From NCBI GenBank assembly GCA_030524715.1, contig JAUNGB010000053.1, forward strand, positions 1 through 36,836: 36,836 nucleotides of DNA. Direction: 5' to 3'. Source of the DNA: Eubacteriales bacterium. Its GTDB lineage: Bacteria; Bacillota; Clostridia; Lachnospirales; Lachnospiraceae. Below the pieces are notes generated by a model, which ran no database searches, had not been told where the DNA came from, and worked only from the letters and a program-made list of their open reading frames with translations. Positions 16,728 through 25,095 of this stretch are shown one piece after another. Position 1 is the stretch's first letter. Each line of letters opens with the position of its first letter. The position numbers were made by a program, and so were the translations under genes.

Positions 16728-19727
16728 TTGAGTTTAACTTATTATACCATCACGGAGGTTCTTGATTACGGCCCCTACATTACAAAAGTTATTTTGGAGA
16801 CAGGGCATAGGCTCAAAGCAGCTAAGCTAACGCCACAGCACTTTTCTGTAACAGCAGAACGTACCTCAACCTGCGGAAAAAATTTCCAATGGCCTGCATT
16901 TATGGGAGCAAAGCCGGATGATTCTATGTACGGTACACGCACTATTCTACGTGCCTACATCTCAGACCAAACTAGCATCGAAAATCCGGACGGCACCTGT
17001 ATTACCCTTGAACTCGCATGCAGTCCTGATGACAGCATTGGATCCATCATTCGTTTTGACGGCAACTTTAATGTGTTTGTAAATGTTCATTATACAATTG
17101 TCCAGAACCTTCCTTTATATATCTGTGACAATACCTTAAAAGGGCTGGTTTTTGACTGTGACGGCGGCAACCGGATTATTTATGGAGAATGGCTTTTAAC
17201 AGACACATTTACCTTTTCTGATATATCCTTAAATTATTCCTATTATATTCCAGAGGATAATAAAAGCCGGAACAATACATCTCAGGACAAAATACCGCTG
17301 ATTATATGGCTTCACGGCGCTGGAGAAGGCGGCCGCCAACCCTTAATCGCTGCCATAGGGAATAAAGTAGTAAACCTAATATCACCTGAAATACAGAAAT
17401 ACTTCGGCGGCAAAGTAATGCTGCTGGCGCCCCAGACCCCCACCATGTGGATGAATGACGGAACAGGCAAATATACAGTCACCGGACATTCCATGTATAC
17501 AGAAGCGCTGGAACAGCTTATCCAAAATTTCATAGACCAGCATCCTGCTATAGATCTTAAACGCATTTATATTGGCGGCTGTTCCAACGGTGGATTTATG
17601 ACTATGAGAATGCTCCTGCGCAATCCGGATAGATATGCGGCTGCTTTTCCCGTATGCGAGGCTCTTGCAGATGCAGTTATTTCGGACGCAGAAATTCAGT
17701 GTCTTTCCCGCATACCTATATGGTTTACCCATGCTAAAAACGACCCTATAGTTCCTCCGGAACAATTTACAGTTCCTACCTACCATCGCCTTATAAAAGC
17801 AGGTGCCCGGGATGTGCATTTCTCCTACTTTGACAAGGTTGTGGATTCTTCCTACAAAAACCCGGACGGCACACCTTACGAATACCTTGGCCACTGGTCA
17901 TGGATCTACATGCTGAATAATGCTTGTACTCTGGATTTTCATGGACAACCTGTAAAAATCGAGGGAAAAGAAGTAACCATTGTAGAATGGATTGCTTCTC
18001 ATCAAAAAGGCGATAATAGCGTTGATTTAAAGGGCTGTCCATTCTTTCTAAGCGATGAGGACTGCCAGTGGGTTTATGAAACCCTCCATTCTATGACCAC
18101 GGAAGAAAAGGCAGGGCAGTTATTTTGTGTAAATTTTAAGGAAGGAATGGATGATGAAATTCAGTATGTCTATGACATTTTAAGCCCGGGTGGATGCATG
18201 TACAGGCCGATTCCAATAGAAAGAGCAATTGCTTTTACAAATAAGGTTCTCCAAAAATCACAGATACCCCTGCTGATAGCCGCCAATCTGGAAAAGGGTG
18301 GAAACGGAATCGTAACAGAGGGCACTCTTATGGGTTCTCCTATGGAGACTGCTGCCTGCCACTCTACAGATATGTGCCAAAAGCTTGCCCTGGTATGTGC
18401 GCGGGAAGGTCTGGCTGTAGGAGCTAACTGGGCTTTCGCACCTATTATTGACATTGATTCCAATTTCCGTAATCCTATTACTAATGTCCGTACCTTCGGC
18501 TCTGATTGGAAGCTTGTAAGGGATTACGGCGTAACCTATACAAAAACTGTTCAGTCCATGGGAATGGCTGCTTCTATTAAACATTTTCCGGGAGATGGCC
18601 AGGATGAACGGGATCAGCATCTCGTAACCAGTATCAACGATTTAAGTTGTGAAGACTGGGACGCCTCCTACGGTCAAATATACAAAGCGTGTATTGACGC
18701 CGGGGCGCTGACCTGCATGGTTGGACATATTATGCAGCCTGCCTATAGCCGCTATTACAACCCTGATATAAAAGATGAAGAAATCATGCCCGGAAGCCTT
18801 TCAAAAGAACTAATGCAGGGTCTTCTAAGAGACAAGCTTGGTTTTAACGGTCTCATTGTTACAGATGCAACTACCATGGCAGGATACACTATCCCTATGT
18901 CCAGGAAGCGTGCTGTGCCGGAAAGCATTGCCCGGGGTGCAGATATGTTCTTGTTTGCGAGGAATCTGAAAGAAGATTATGAATTTATGCTGCAGGGAAT
19001 CCAGGATGGCATTATTACACAGGAACGTCTTAATGAAGCTGTTACAAGAATCCTTGCTGTAAAAGCCTCCCTTGGTCTTCACAAGACGGAACGCCCTCTT
19101 TCTTTAGACTATGCCAAAAAGATCGTGGGATGCAGGGAGCATCAGGAATGGGCAAGGGAATGTGCAGACAAAGCCATCACACTTGTGAAAGAGGAAGCCG
19201 GAGTTCTGCCTTTAACTCCCCAAAAGTATAAGCGAATCCTTTACTATCCCATTGAATCCGAAGGAGGCTTTTCTATTTATAAATCCGTCTCCGGCGTGGG
19301 TGAAAAAGTAATGGATATGCTGCGCGCCAGAGGATTTAAGGTAGATACCTTTATTCCAAATACGGGATCCGAGGGAAGAACCTTACCTACAACAGCAGTG
19401 ACAAATAAATACGATTTGATCATTTATATTGCAAATCTGGCAACCAAGAGCAACCAGACTGCAGTAAGAATTGAATGGGCACAACCCATGGGTGCAAACT
19501 GTGCGCATTATATAAATGACATACCTACAATTTTTATTTCTTTGGAAAACCCTTATCATCTTCTGGATGTACCAAGAATCCGGACATTTATCAATACCTA
19601 TAATTCCAATCCTGTTTTATTGGAGGAACTTGTAAAAAAACTGACCGGGGAATCAAGCTTTAAAGGAATCAGTCCTATCGACCCGTTCTGCGGCAAGTGG
19701 GACGCAGGCATTGGATCAAAGAAATAA
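16728..19727 (+). CDS. Fusion enzyme: alpha/beta-hydrolase esterase domain plus GH3 glycosidase domain
   Basis: A 999-residue protein, with the start placed at TTG 16728 because GGGAGG lies 9-10 bp upstream; the open frame extends back to 16614 without a ribosome site. Residues 1-190 are a beta-rich leader domain. Residues about 190-435 form a serine hydrolase with triad Ser286 (GCSNGG), Asp339 (KNDPIV) and His389 (LGHWSW). The GH3 domain starts near 445: it has the NagZ-like KHFPGDG (618-624) with Asp629-x-His631 after it and probable nucleophile Asp713 (VTDAT). A C-terminal GH3 accessory domain follows. There is no signal peptide. It likely deacylates and hydrolyses the same glycan inside the cell. 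Substrate is inferred only. Confidence 0.85.
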   Translation: MSLTYYTITEVLDYGPYITKVILETGHRLKAAKLTPQHFSVTAERTSTCGKNFQWPAFMGAKPDDSMYGTRTILRAYISDQTSIENPDGTCITLELACSPDDSIGSIIRFDGNFNVFVNVHYTIVQNLPLYICDNTLKGLVFDCDGGNRIIYGEWLLTDTFTFSDISLNYSYYIPEDNKSRNNTSQDKIPLIIWLHGAGEGGRQPLIAAIGNKVVNLISPEIQKYFGGKVMLLAPQTPTMWMNDGTGKYTVTGHSMYTEALEQLIQNFIDQHPAIDLKRIYIGGCSNGGFMTMRMLLRNPDRYAAAFPVCEALADAVISDAEIQCLSRIPIWFTHAKNDPIVPPEQFTVPTYHRLIKAGARDVHFSYFDKVVDSSYKNPDGTPYEYLGHWSWIYMLNNACTLDFHGQPVKIEGKEVTIVEWIASHQKGDNSVDLKGCPFFLSDEDCQWVYETLHSMTTEEKAGQLFCVNFKEGMDDEIQYVYDILSPGGCMYRPIPIERAIAFTNKVLQKSQIPLLIAANLEKGGNGIVTEGTLMGSPMETAACHSTDMCQKLALVCAREGLAVGANWAFAPIIDIDSNFRNPITNVRTFGSDWKLVRDYGVTYTKTVQSMGMAASIKHFPGDGQDERDQHLVTSINDLSCEDWDASYGQIYKACIDAGALTCMVGHIMQPAYSRYYNPDIKDEEIMPGSLSKELMQGLLRDKLGFNGLIVTDATTMAGYTIPMSRKRAVPESIARGADMFLFARNLKEDYEFMLQGIQDGIITQERLNEAVTRILAVKASLGLHKTERPLSLDYAKKIVGCREHQEWARECADKAITLVKEEAGVLPLTPQKYKRILYYPIESEGGFSIYKSVSGVGEKVMDMLRARGFKVDTFIPNTGSEGRTLPTTAVTNKYDLIIYIANLATKSNQTAVRIEWAQPMGANCAHYINDIPTIFISLENPYHLLDVPRIRTFINTYNSNPVLLEELVKKLTGESSFKGISPIDPFCGKWDAGIGSKK

Positions 19728-19770
19728 TAGTGAAAAATTACCTGTAGCAAAAAAGAAAGGAGTCATTAAA

Positions 19771-20637
19771 ATGATACATGATATAATCCATGTTTCAGAA
19801 ACTTCAAACGCAGTAATAGAGGCTTATATATTAAGCCCGGAAGAATACGCAAGAAAAGGAATGCGCCATCCGGCAGTTCTCATCTGCCCGGGAGGCGGCT
19901 ACTCTCTCATTGCCCGGGATGAAGGGGAACCCATTGCCCACTTTTTTAACCGCCATGGCTATCACGCCTTTGTCCTGACCTATAGTGTAGGAATCGAAAA
20001 TCCTTTTCCCACAGCACTTCAAGAAGCAGCCAGGGCAATAAGCATTATCCGGTCCAAAGCAGCGGAATGGCTCATCAATGATGTATATGCCTGCGGTTTT
20101 TCTGCGGGAGGCAATCTTGCCCTTTCTCTTGGCATTTTTTGTGAGGATCCCGTGATTACCTCAGATATTGGGCTTACCACAAATCAGGTTCGCCCTGACA
20201 AACTCATCTTGGGATATCCGGTCGTTACCTTTTCCCCTACTGGCATGGATGACATCGTACCGGATGATATTATGGAAAAAATGGCAAATGGACAGCTTCC
20301 GGACTTCCGGAATGCTAATATTTTTGAATCTCTTCTCGGCCATAAAAATGTAACAGAAGCAGAGAAGCGTTCCCTGAATGTTCTTCCCAAAGTACACAAA
20401 CATATGCCGCCTACCTTTATCTGGGGCGGCTTTGAAGATATCTTGGTACCTGCATCAGATCTAACTGACCTTGCCAAAAGGCTGTATGAGCTTTCTATCC
20501 CCTGTGAGCTCCACGTATTCGGTCATGGTTCCCATGGTACAAGCCTTGCGGATCTTTCTGTTAAGGACAGCACAGAAGTACAGAATATCAGTATGGGAGA
20601 ATGGACAAAGCTTTGTATTCAATGGCTGCGTCAATAG
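19771..20637 (+). CDS. Acetyl-xylan-esterase-like alpha/beta hydrolase
   Basis: A 288-residue hydrolase of the BD-FAE/acetyl esterase type. It has an oxyanion-hole motif CPGGGYS, nucleophile Ser111 in GFSAGG, Asp223 in GGFEDILVP and His255 in HGSHG, giving a complete triad. There is no signal peptide. The ATG at 19771 has AAAGGAG 8 bp upstream; a start at 19711 would overlap the fusion gene and lacks a site. Only 43 bp separate it from the esterase-GH3 gene, so the two are co-transcribed. Two esterases in one locus suggest that the substrate carries acetyl or similar ester groups. Confidence 0.85.
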   Translation: MIHDIIHVSETSNAVIEAYILSPEEYARKGMRHPAVLICPGGGYSLIARDEGEPIAHFFNRHGYHAFVLTYSVGIENPFPTALQEAARAISIIRSKAAEWLINDVYACGFSAGGNLALSLGIFCEDPVITSDIGLTTNQVRPDKLILGYPVVTFSPTGMDDIVPDDIMEKMANGQLPDFRNANIFESLLGHKNVTEAEKRSLNVLPKVHKHMPPTFIWGGFEDILVPASDLTDLAKRLYELSIPCELHVFGHGSHGTSLADLSVKDSTEVQNISMGEWTKLCIQWLRQ

Positions 20638-21007
20638 TGTCGGACGGTAAATTACGGAAGACATAAACAGCAGATTGTATTTCCAACCATACCATTGACT
20701 GTACAGTGCCGTCTGAGAATGCATAATCCTGTCGAAAATGTAGCGCACTGTTGTTGATATGAATCTCATCCTGAGCCTTAAAAGACCATGGGTCCCGCCA
20801 TGAGACCCACGGTCCATATGAAACATTACAATTTTCAAACACGCTCTGCGTTATCGCTTTCCCGTTCCTTTCCATTCCGGCGGCTCTGCCGCTTCCTGTG
20901 GAAAGGGGTAAGAGGAAATACTGCAAAGTCTCCATGCAAGTCTGTGATTAGATTCCCTTGCATTGGAACTCGCAGGAATTGAACGGGATTCCGACCCAAT
21001 AAGTATA
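20638..21007. other. 370-bp intergenic region with possible gene remnant and a partial repeat end
   Basis: On the minus strand an open frame of up to 115 codons (20588-20935) overlaps the 3' end of the esterase gene. I cannot place it in a family. A short imperfect hairpin, GACCATGGGTC / GACCCACGGTC, lies near 20784-20816. AATTTTCAAACAC followed by GCTCT (near 20836-20855) matches the terminal repeat of the element at 30153-30367 with one change. A 15-bp palindrome, AAGTATA-T-TATACTT, marks 21001-21015. I read the stretch as decayed or repeat-derived DNA. Confidence 0.45.
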
Positions 21008-21304
21008 TTATACTTTTCCCCGCTTAACAATTTGCAACTCATATCCTAATGCGCTTAACATATTGCAAAAACTTCTTAATGATGGACTGTTTTCTTTTTT
21101 TTCAATCCTGGAAATAGCCTGTTGCTTACTGCCTGTCAATTCAGCCAGTTCCCCTTGTGTTACTTTTTCCGCTTTTCGCAATGAAACCATTTCACCAATT
21201 AAGCGGTATTCTTCACGGCTGTCATCCCATGCTCTTTTAAATTCAGGCTCATTTTTCCTTTTAGTCTCTATGACCTCATCAATACTCACATTTACAAATG
21301 GCAT
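21008..21304 (-). CDS. higA: XRE-family antitoxin, HigA type
   Basis: A 98-residue protein with a helix-turn-helix at about 50-85 (VTQGELAELTGSKQQAISRIEKKE), the classical Cro/C1-type fold of HigA antitoxins. The start is the ATG at 21304, with AGGAGG 7 bp upstream; the longer open frame to 21448 reads through the toxin gene in another frame and is rejected. It lies 13 bp after the toxin gene, the toxin-first order typical of HigBA. It should neutralise the toxin and repress the shared promoter. Confidence 0.85.
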   Translation of the reverse strand: MPFVNVSIDEVIETKRKNEPEFKRAWDDSREEYRLIGEMVSLRKAEKVTQGELAELTGSKQQAISRIEKKENSPSLRSFCNMLSALGYELQIVKRGKV

Positions 21305-21317
21305 AATCAGACCTCCT

Positions 21318-21656
21318 TTAAATGAACGATTTTCCAATCTCATTACCCAACTCTTTTGCTCTGGCCTCCACAATCTTCTTATCCTTCTTCTCCGTCTTGT
21401 TCTTCTGTTTCCGGCAAGCATGAAGAAGATACATATTATCAGCATCAATCGTTACATAAAATATGCGGTTGTGCTTGTAAAAATACACTTCATAGATTTT
21501 CTTTTCCCAACGTTTAAACCGTACCTGTTCCATTTTTCCATCTTCAAGGCACTTTAAAACAGAATATCCGTCAACCTGTTCATCCGTAGGAAGTGAATCT
21601 ATGTACTCAAATATTAAATTCTTTCCAGAATTGGATTGATAATAGTGTAGGTTCAT
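21318..21656 (-). CDS. higB: RelE/HigB-family toxin (mRNA interferase)
   Basis: A 112-residue protein of the phage-derived Gp49/HigB type. It begins with the short beta strand LHYYQSNSGKN and has the RFKRWEKKIYEVYFYKHNRIFYV core. The basic C-terminal helix (HACRKQKNKTEKKDKKIVEARAKE) is shared by RelE-fold toxins that cut mRNA at the ribosome. It is first in a two-gene operon with an XRE antitoxin. The activity is inferred from family and layout. Confidence 0.85.
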   Translation of the reverse strand: MNLHYYQSNSGKNLIFEYIDSLPTDEQVDGYSVLKCLEDGKMEQVRFKRWEKKIYEVYFYKHNRIFYVTIDADNMYLLHACRKQKNKTEKKDKKIVEARAKELGNEIGKSFI

Positions 21657-21679
21657 AATTTTACCCTTTCCTTGAAATT

Positions 21680-21708
21680 ATTTTACAACTTATTTGTTGT
21701 ATTGTCAA
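21680..21708 (-). promoter_or_regulatory. Promoter and palindromic operator of the HigBA operon
   Basis: The minus strand has consensus TTGACA (21703-21708), a 17-bp spacer and TAAAAT (21680-21685). An 18-bp perfect inverted repeat, TACAAC-N6-GTTGTA (21684-21701), fills the spacer and touches the -10 box. It is a natural site for HigA repression. Confidence 0.75.
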
Positions 21709-21729
21709 TCTAATTTGAAACATGCCAAT

Positions 21730-21764
21730 AAAAAATCGAAGAGGGTGAATATTGTTCATCCTCT
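21730..21764 (-). terminator. Rho-independent terminator of the aldolase gene
   Basis: A 10-bp stem, AGAGGATGAA / TTCACCCTCT with one G-T pair, is followed on the minus strand by TCGATTTTTT. It lies 41 bp past the aldolase stop codon. Confidence 0.75.
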
Positions 21765-21804
21765 CCGGTTTCTTAATTTTTGTTATTGTTTATTCCTATA
21801 GTCG

Positions 21805-22779
21805 TTAATCCTGCGTCACTACTTCCCTGTAAAACTCAAAGTAATCCTTACGTCCTTCTTTTGTAAACTGGATAGCGGTTCTCGGATGCTGGTTCAAAAG
21901 GCCTGTTATCAGGTACTGCAGATCATATCCCCACACAGTTCCCTCTTCCTTAAGCTTCATCATATACTTATCCACAAACTGGAACACCGGATATACGTTA
22001 TACTTGGGATTGCGGAGGAAGCCCAGCAAAAGCTCCATTGCACAATTGCCTGCTCCGCGGCCCATGCCTGCGTAGGTACCGTCAAGCCAGTCCACGCCAT
22101 CGCCGACTGCCTCAATCGTATTGGCAAACGCAAGCTGCTGGTTATTATGGGCATGCATTCCGATTTTCTTTCCGTATTTTTCCGCGGCATTTTTATAGAT
22201 ATCCACAATGCGGGCCACCTGCTCCGGATATAATGCACCGTAGCTGTCCACAATATAGAAAACATCCACAGGCGTCTGCCCCAGAATATCCAGCGCCACC
22301 TCCAGATCTCTTTCCTGTGTATTGGAAATAGCCATGATATTGCAGCTAACCTCATATCCTTTTTTAGAGGCATATTCAATCATATCCACAGCGGACGGAA
22401 TGGTATTCAGATAAGTAGCCACACGGATCAGGTCGACAGGACTTTCATTTCTGTCAACAATATCCTTTTTATAATCGCACCTTCCTACGTCCGCCATGAC
22501 TGCAATTTTTAAGTCGGAATCGTTATCTCCGACGATCGCGCGGATATCCTCGTCTTTACAGAATTTCCATTTGCCGAATTTAGTTTCATCAAACATTTCT
22601 GAGGATGCCTTATAACCAAACTCCATATAATCAACACCAGCCCTGATATTGGTAAAATACAGCGCCTTTACAAACTCATCGGTAAAATAAAAATCATTGA
22701 CCAGCCCGCCGTCACGTAATGTCGCATCTACCACACGCACATCTTTACGATAATTCATCAGTTTTGAAATTTCTTTCAT
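21805..22779 (-). CDS. HMGL-like aldolase (DRE-TIM metallolyase family, DmpG-like)
   Basis: A 324-residue protein with the family's signature motifs. The N-terminal DATLRDGG (18-25) carries the metal and substrate residues, and HAHNN near residue 200 supplies two metal-ligand histidines. A glycine-rich segment GTYAGMGRGAGNC follows. The family includes 4-hydroxy-2-oxovalerate aldolase, HMG-CoA lyase and homologues of unknown substrate found beside polysaccharide genes. Here it stands alone with its own promoter and terminator, so the substrate is unresolved. GAGAGGAG lies upstream of the ATG. Confidence 0.8.
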   Translation of the reverse strand: MKEISKLMNYRKDVRVVDATLRDGGLVNDFYFTDEFVKALYFTNIRAGVDYMEFGYKASSEMFDETKFGKWKFCKDEDIRAIVGDNDSDLKIAVMADVGRCDYKKDIVDRNESPVDLIRVATYLNTIPSAVDMIEYASKKGYEVSCNIMAISNTQERDLEVALDILGQTPVDVFYIVDSYGALYPEQVARIVDIYKNAAEKYGKKIGMHAHNNQQLAFANTIEAVGDGVDWLDGTYAGMGRGAGNCAMELLLGFLRNPKYNVYPVFQFVDKYMMKLKEEGTVWGYDLQYLITGLLNQHPRTAIQFTKEGRKDYFEFYREVVTQD

Positions 22780-22845
22780 TTCTCGTTTCTCCTCTCATTG
22801 CTGCTTTTACGCTTCAACGCTTTAAATCGTGTACGTACGTGTTAT

Positions 22846-22874
22846 ATTATAAACGATTCCCGATAATTTGTACA
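22846..22874 (-). promoter_or_regulatory. Promoter of the aldolase gene
   Basis: TGTACA (22869-22874), a 17-bp spacer and a perfect TATAAT (22846-22851) read toward the aldolase, 67 bp before its ATG. Confidence 0.6.
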
Positions 22875-22912
22875 GAACATAATTACACAGATTTTCATCT
22901 TCCGGAGCCAAA

Positions 22913-23149
22913 TTAAATCAGTACCTCCACTGCCTCGTCAAAGCGCAGCTCAAGGCTCTCTATCTGCGCCTTATAAAGGTCATATTCCTCCGGTTTCATC
23001 CTCCATGCCAGGCCGCAGCCTGCCGTAATCTCCCGGGGGACCGGAATCAGTCTTCCCGGTATCCGGCTGCTTAAGCATTTCTTCTCCATGGACATGGCGT
23101 CCGTAGTGGTTCGGAAGGTCAGAACCATATATTTTTTCTTTTCTCTCAT
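22913..23149 (-). CDS. DUF3343 protein, putative selenium/sulfur carrier
   Basis: A 78-residue protein with the DUF3343 pattern: an N-terminal strand (KKYMVLTFRTTTDAMSMEKKC), then PGRLIPVPREITAGCGLAWRM with a conserved cysteine (Cys45). DUF3343 genes are repeatedly found with YedF and cysteine desulfurase-like proteins, and are thought to act as small chalcogen relay proteins. It is the last gene of the operon, 6 bp after the desulfurase. The carrier role is inferred from context. Confidence 0.8.
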   Translation of the reverse strand: MREKKKYMVLTFRTTTDAMSMEKKCLSSRIPGRLIPVPREITAGCGLAWRMKPEEYDLYKAQIESLELRFDEAVEVLI

Positions 23150-23155
23150 ATCCTG

Positions 23156-24301
23156 CTATTCCAGACTGTCCTCTGCGATCTCCCGGACCGCCTCCACAGC
23201 CTGATCCACCTCTTTTTCTGTATTAAAATAAGAAAAGCTGAAACGGACCGCTCCCTGCTCCGCCGTTCCCAGCGCCTGATGCATCAAAGGCGCGCAGTGC
23301 GCTCCCGCACGAACGCAGATTTCGTAGTCCTCCCAAAGAATATCGCTGACTGCCGCAGAATCCATATCTCCGATGTTTAACGATACAATCGGCGCCCGGA
23401 GTTCCGCTTCCAGATCCCCGTAAACCACTACCTTGGGGATCTGGCTGACTCCTTCATAAAAATGTCTTGCCAAAGCCGCCTCTTTCTGATGGATGGTATC
23501 CACTCCCACCTCTTCCAGAAACTCAAGCGCTGCATGTAAGCCCGCAATCCCGTGTCCGTTCAGAGTTCCCGCTTCCAGAGTCGTCGGCATTTCCTGAGGA
23601 TGAACTTTATCAAAGCTGTGGACGCCGCTTCCGCCCACCTTAAAGGAAGCAAGCTCCAGCCCTTCCCTCACATAAATTCCACCGGTTCCCTGCGGCCCCA
23701 TCAGGCCCTTGTGTCCGGTAAAGCAAAGGACATCTATTCCCATCTCTTCCACATTGATGGGGAAATATCCCGCAGTCTGGGAAGCGTCCACCACCAGGGT
23801 CATCCCGTATTTCCCGGTAAATTCTGAAACTCTTTTCAAATCCGTCACATTTCCCGTCAGATTGGAAGCATGGGTGATAAAGACCGCCTTTGTATGATCC
23901 CTGAGACTTTTCTCCAAATCCTCATAACTGATCCTGCCCTTTGTATCAGCAGGGAGGATCGTCAGTTCCGCGCCCTGGGCTTCCTTCCTGTACAGCGGCC
24001 GCAAAACTGAATTATGCTCACACGCGGTCGTAATCACATGATCCCCGGGCTTCACCAGCCCGCAGGCCGCAATATTCAGCGCCTCCGTAGCGTTGCAGGT
24101 AAATGCGATCCTGGACGGATCTCCGACACCAAAAAGTCCGGCCAGCTTTTCTCTGGTATCATAGATCAGCCGGGATGCATTCAGCGTGGGTGCATGAGCG
24201 CCGCGCCCTGCATTCCCAATGGTATGGAATGCACGGCACACCGCCTCTTCCACCTGGGGAGGTTTTAAAAACGAGGTCGCTGAGGAATCCAGATAAATCA
24301 T
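23156..24301 (-). CDS. Cysteine desulfurase / selenocysteine lyase-like aminotransferase class V enzyme
   Basis: A 381-residue PLP enzyme. It has His96 in the stacking position (CEHNSV), Asp172 (VVDASQ), Schiff-base Lys198 in TGHKGLMGPQG and the catalytic-loop Cys336 in RAGAHCAPLMH. This matches the short-loop class V branch close to TIGR01977. It should release sulfur or selenium from cysteine or selenocysteine and pass it on as a persulfide, plausibly to YedF or the DUF3343 protein. Its start overlaps the yedF stop by 4 bp. Choice between sulfur and selenium cannot be made from sequence. Confidence 0.85.
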   Translation of the reverse strand: MIYLDSSATSFLKPPQVEEAVCRAFHTIGNAGRGAHAPTLNASRLIYDTREKLAGLFGVGDPSRIAFTCNATEALNIAACGLVKPGDHVITTACEHNSVLRPLYRKEAQGAELTILPADTKGRISYEDLEKSLRDHTKAVFITHASNLTGNVTDLKRVSEFTGKYGMTLVVDASQTAGYFPINVEEMGIDVLCFTGHKGLMGPQGTGGIYVREGLELASFKVGGSGVHSFDKVHPQEMPTTLEAGTLNGHGIAGLHAALEFLEEVGVDTIHQKEAALARHFYEGVSQIPKVVVYGDLEAELRAPIVSLNIGDMDSAAVSDILWEDYEICVRAGAHCAPLMHQALGTAEQGAVRFSFSYFNTEKEVDQAVEAVREIAEDSLE

Positions 24302-24918
24302 GGCTTCACGATCAGGCTGGCCCGGGTCATCTTTTCAGCGATGACATACATATTTGTTACGCCTCCTACCTGGAGTTTCTCGGTCAGTCCATAATGATTC
24401 AGGCAGGTACCGCAGGTAAGGATTTCCACCCCCTGCGCTTCCAGAGATTTTAAATCCTCCAAAGTCGGCGCTTCCTCGCAGGTCAGCTTCGCGCCTCCGT
24501 TGTAAAACAGGATCGTAGCCGGAAGCTCGTCCTGCTGTGTCAGTGCATAAATAAATCCCTTCATCAGAACAGCCCCCAGTTCGTCGCTTCCTTCTCCCAT
24601 TTTCGAAGAAGAGATCACGACTACCGTATTTTTCTTTCTTACATCCGGTGTGCAGGAAACCGCATCTTCCTGTGCATCCGTATTCTCTGTTTTTTCAACC
24701 TCTCCTACCGTAATCAATACCCGGTACTGCTTCTCCCCAAGCTTCTCGGATTTCACCTCATGGCCTTTCTGGCTTGCCATTTTTGTCAGATTCTGCACTG
24801 CGATTTCATTGTCTACCAGCACCTCGATCTCATCCGGACCCTGAAGGGCTTTGATCGTATTTAAAGTTTTTACTACAGGAATCGGGCACGCTTCGCCCAT
24901 CGCATCTACTCTTACCAT
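24298..24918 (-). CDS. yedF: YedF, sulfurtransferase-like selenium metabolism protein
   Basis: This 206-residue, two-domain protein has an N-terminal TusA-like domain (1-72) with the CPIP motif at Cys11. Its C-terminal DsrE/F-like domain (about 95-206) has a CGTCLNHYG motif (Cys169, Cys172). That combination defines the YedF family linked to selenium metabolism. It probably carries or transfers a persulfide or selenide. AAAGGA lies 7 bp upstream of the ATG. The preceding 177-bp gap holds a hairpin repeat, so yedF may have a separate leader or processing site. It overlaps the next gene by 4 bp. Confidence 0.87.
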   Translation of the reverse strand: MVRVDAMGEACPIPVVKTLNTIKALQGPDEIEVLVDNEIAVQNLTKMASQKGHEVKSEKLGEKQYRVLITVGEVEKTENTDAQEDAVSCTPDVRKKNTVVVISSSKMGEGSDELGAVLMKGFIYALTQQDELPATILFYNGGAKLTCEEAPTLEDLKSLEAQGVEILTCGTCLNHYGLTEKLQVGGVTNMYVIAEKMTRASLIVKP

Positions 24919-24950
24919 TTTTTTATCCTTTCCGGGAACTGTTTCCCTAT

Positions 24951-24995
24951 AAAGCGGACATTCACATTCCGCTTTGCTGCATGCTCATGAACGCA
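24951..24995. repeat. Hairpin repeat, copy A (yedF leader)
   Basis: An 8-bp stem, AAAGCGGA / TCCGCTTT, encloses a 9-nt loop and is followed by GCTGCATGCTCATG. The same unit occurs at 27965-28009 in the same orientation, with a third copy at 34821-34856 inverted. On the transcribed minus strand the loop is AUGUGAAUG. Confidence 0.7.
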
Positions 24996-25095
24996 GGTTG
25001 CTGCACACTAGAAGCAGGGGAATGCTTATCTGCGTTCAAAATTCTGCCTTTCATGCTTCTGTACATTACTGTTCACTCCGGCCATGCCGCCGCTG

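Noticed and set aside
20941-21000. tRNA-like T-arm sequence (CGTTCAATTCC) on the minus strand
   Set aside because: The flanking arms do not pair as a T stem and no other tRNA arms are found.
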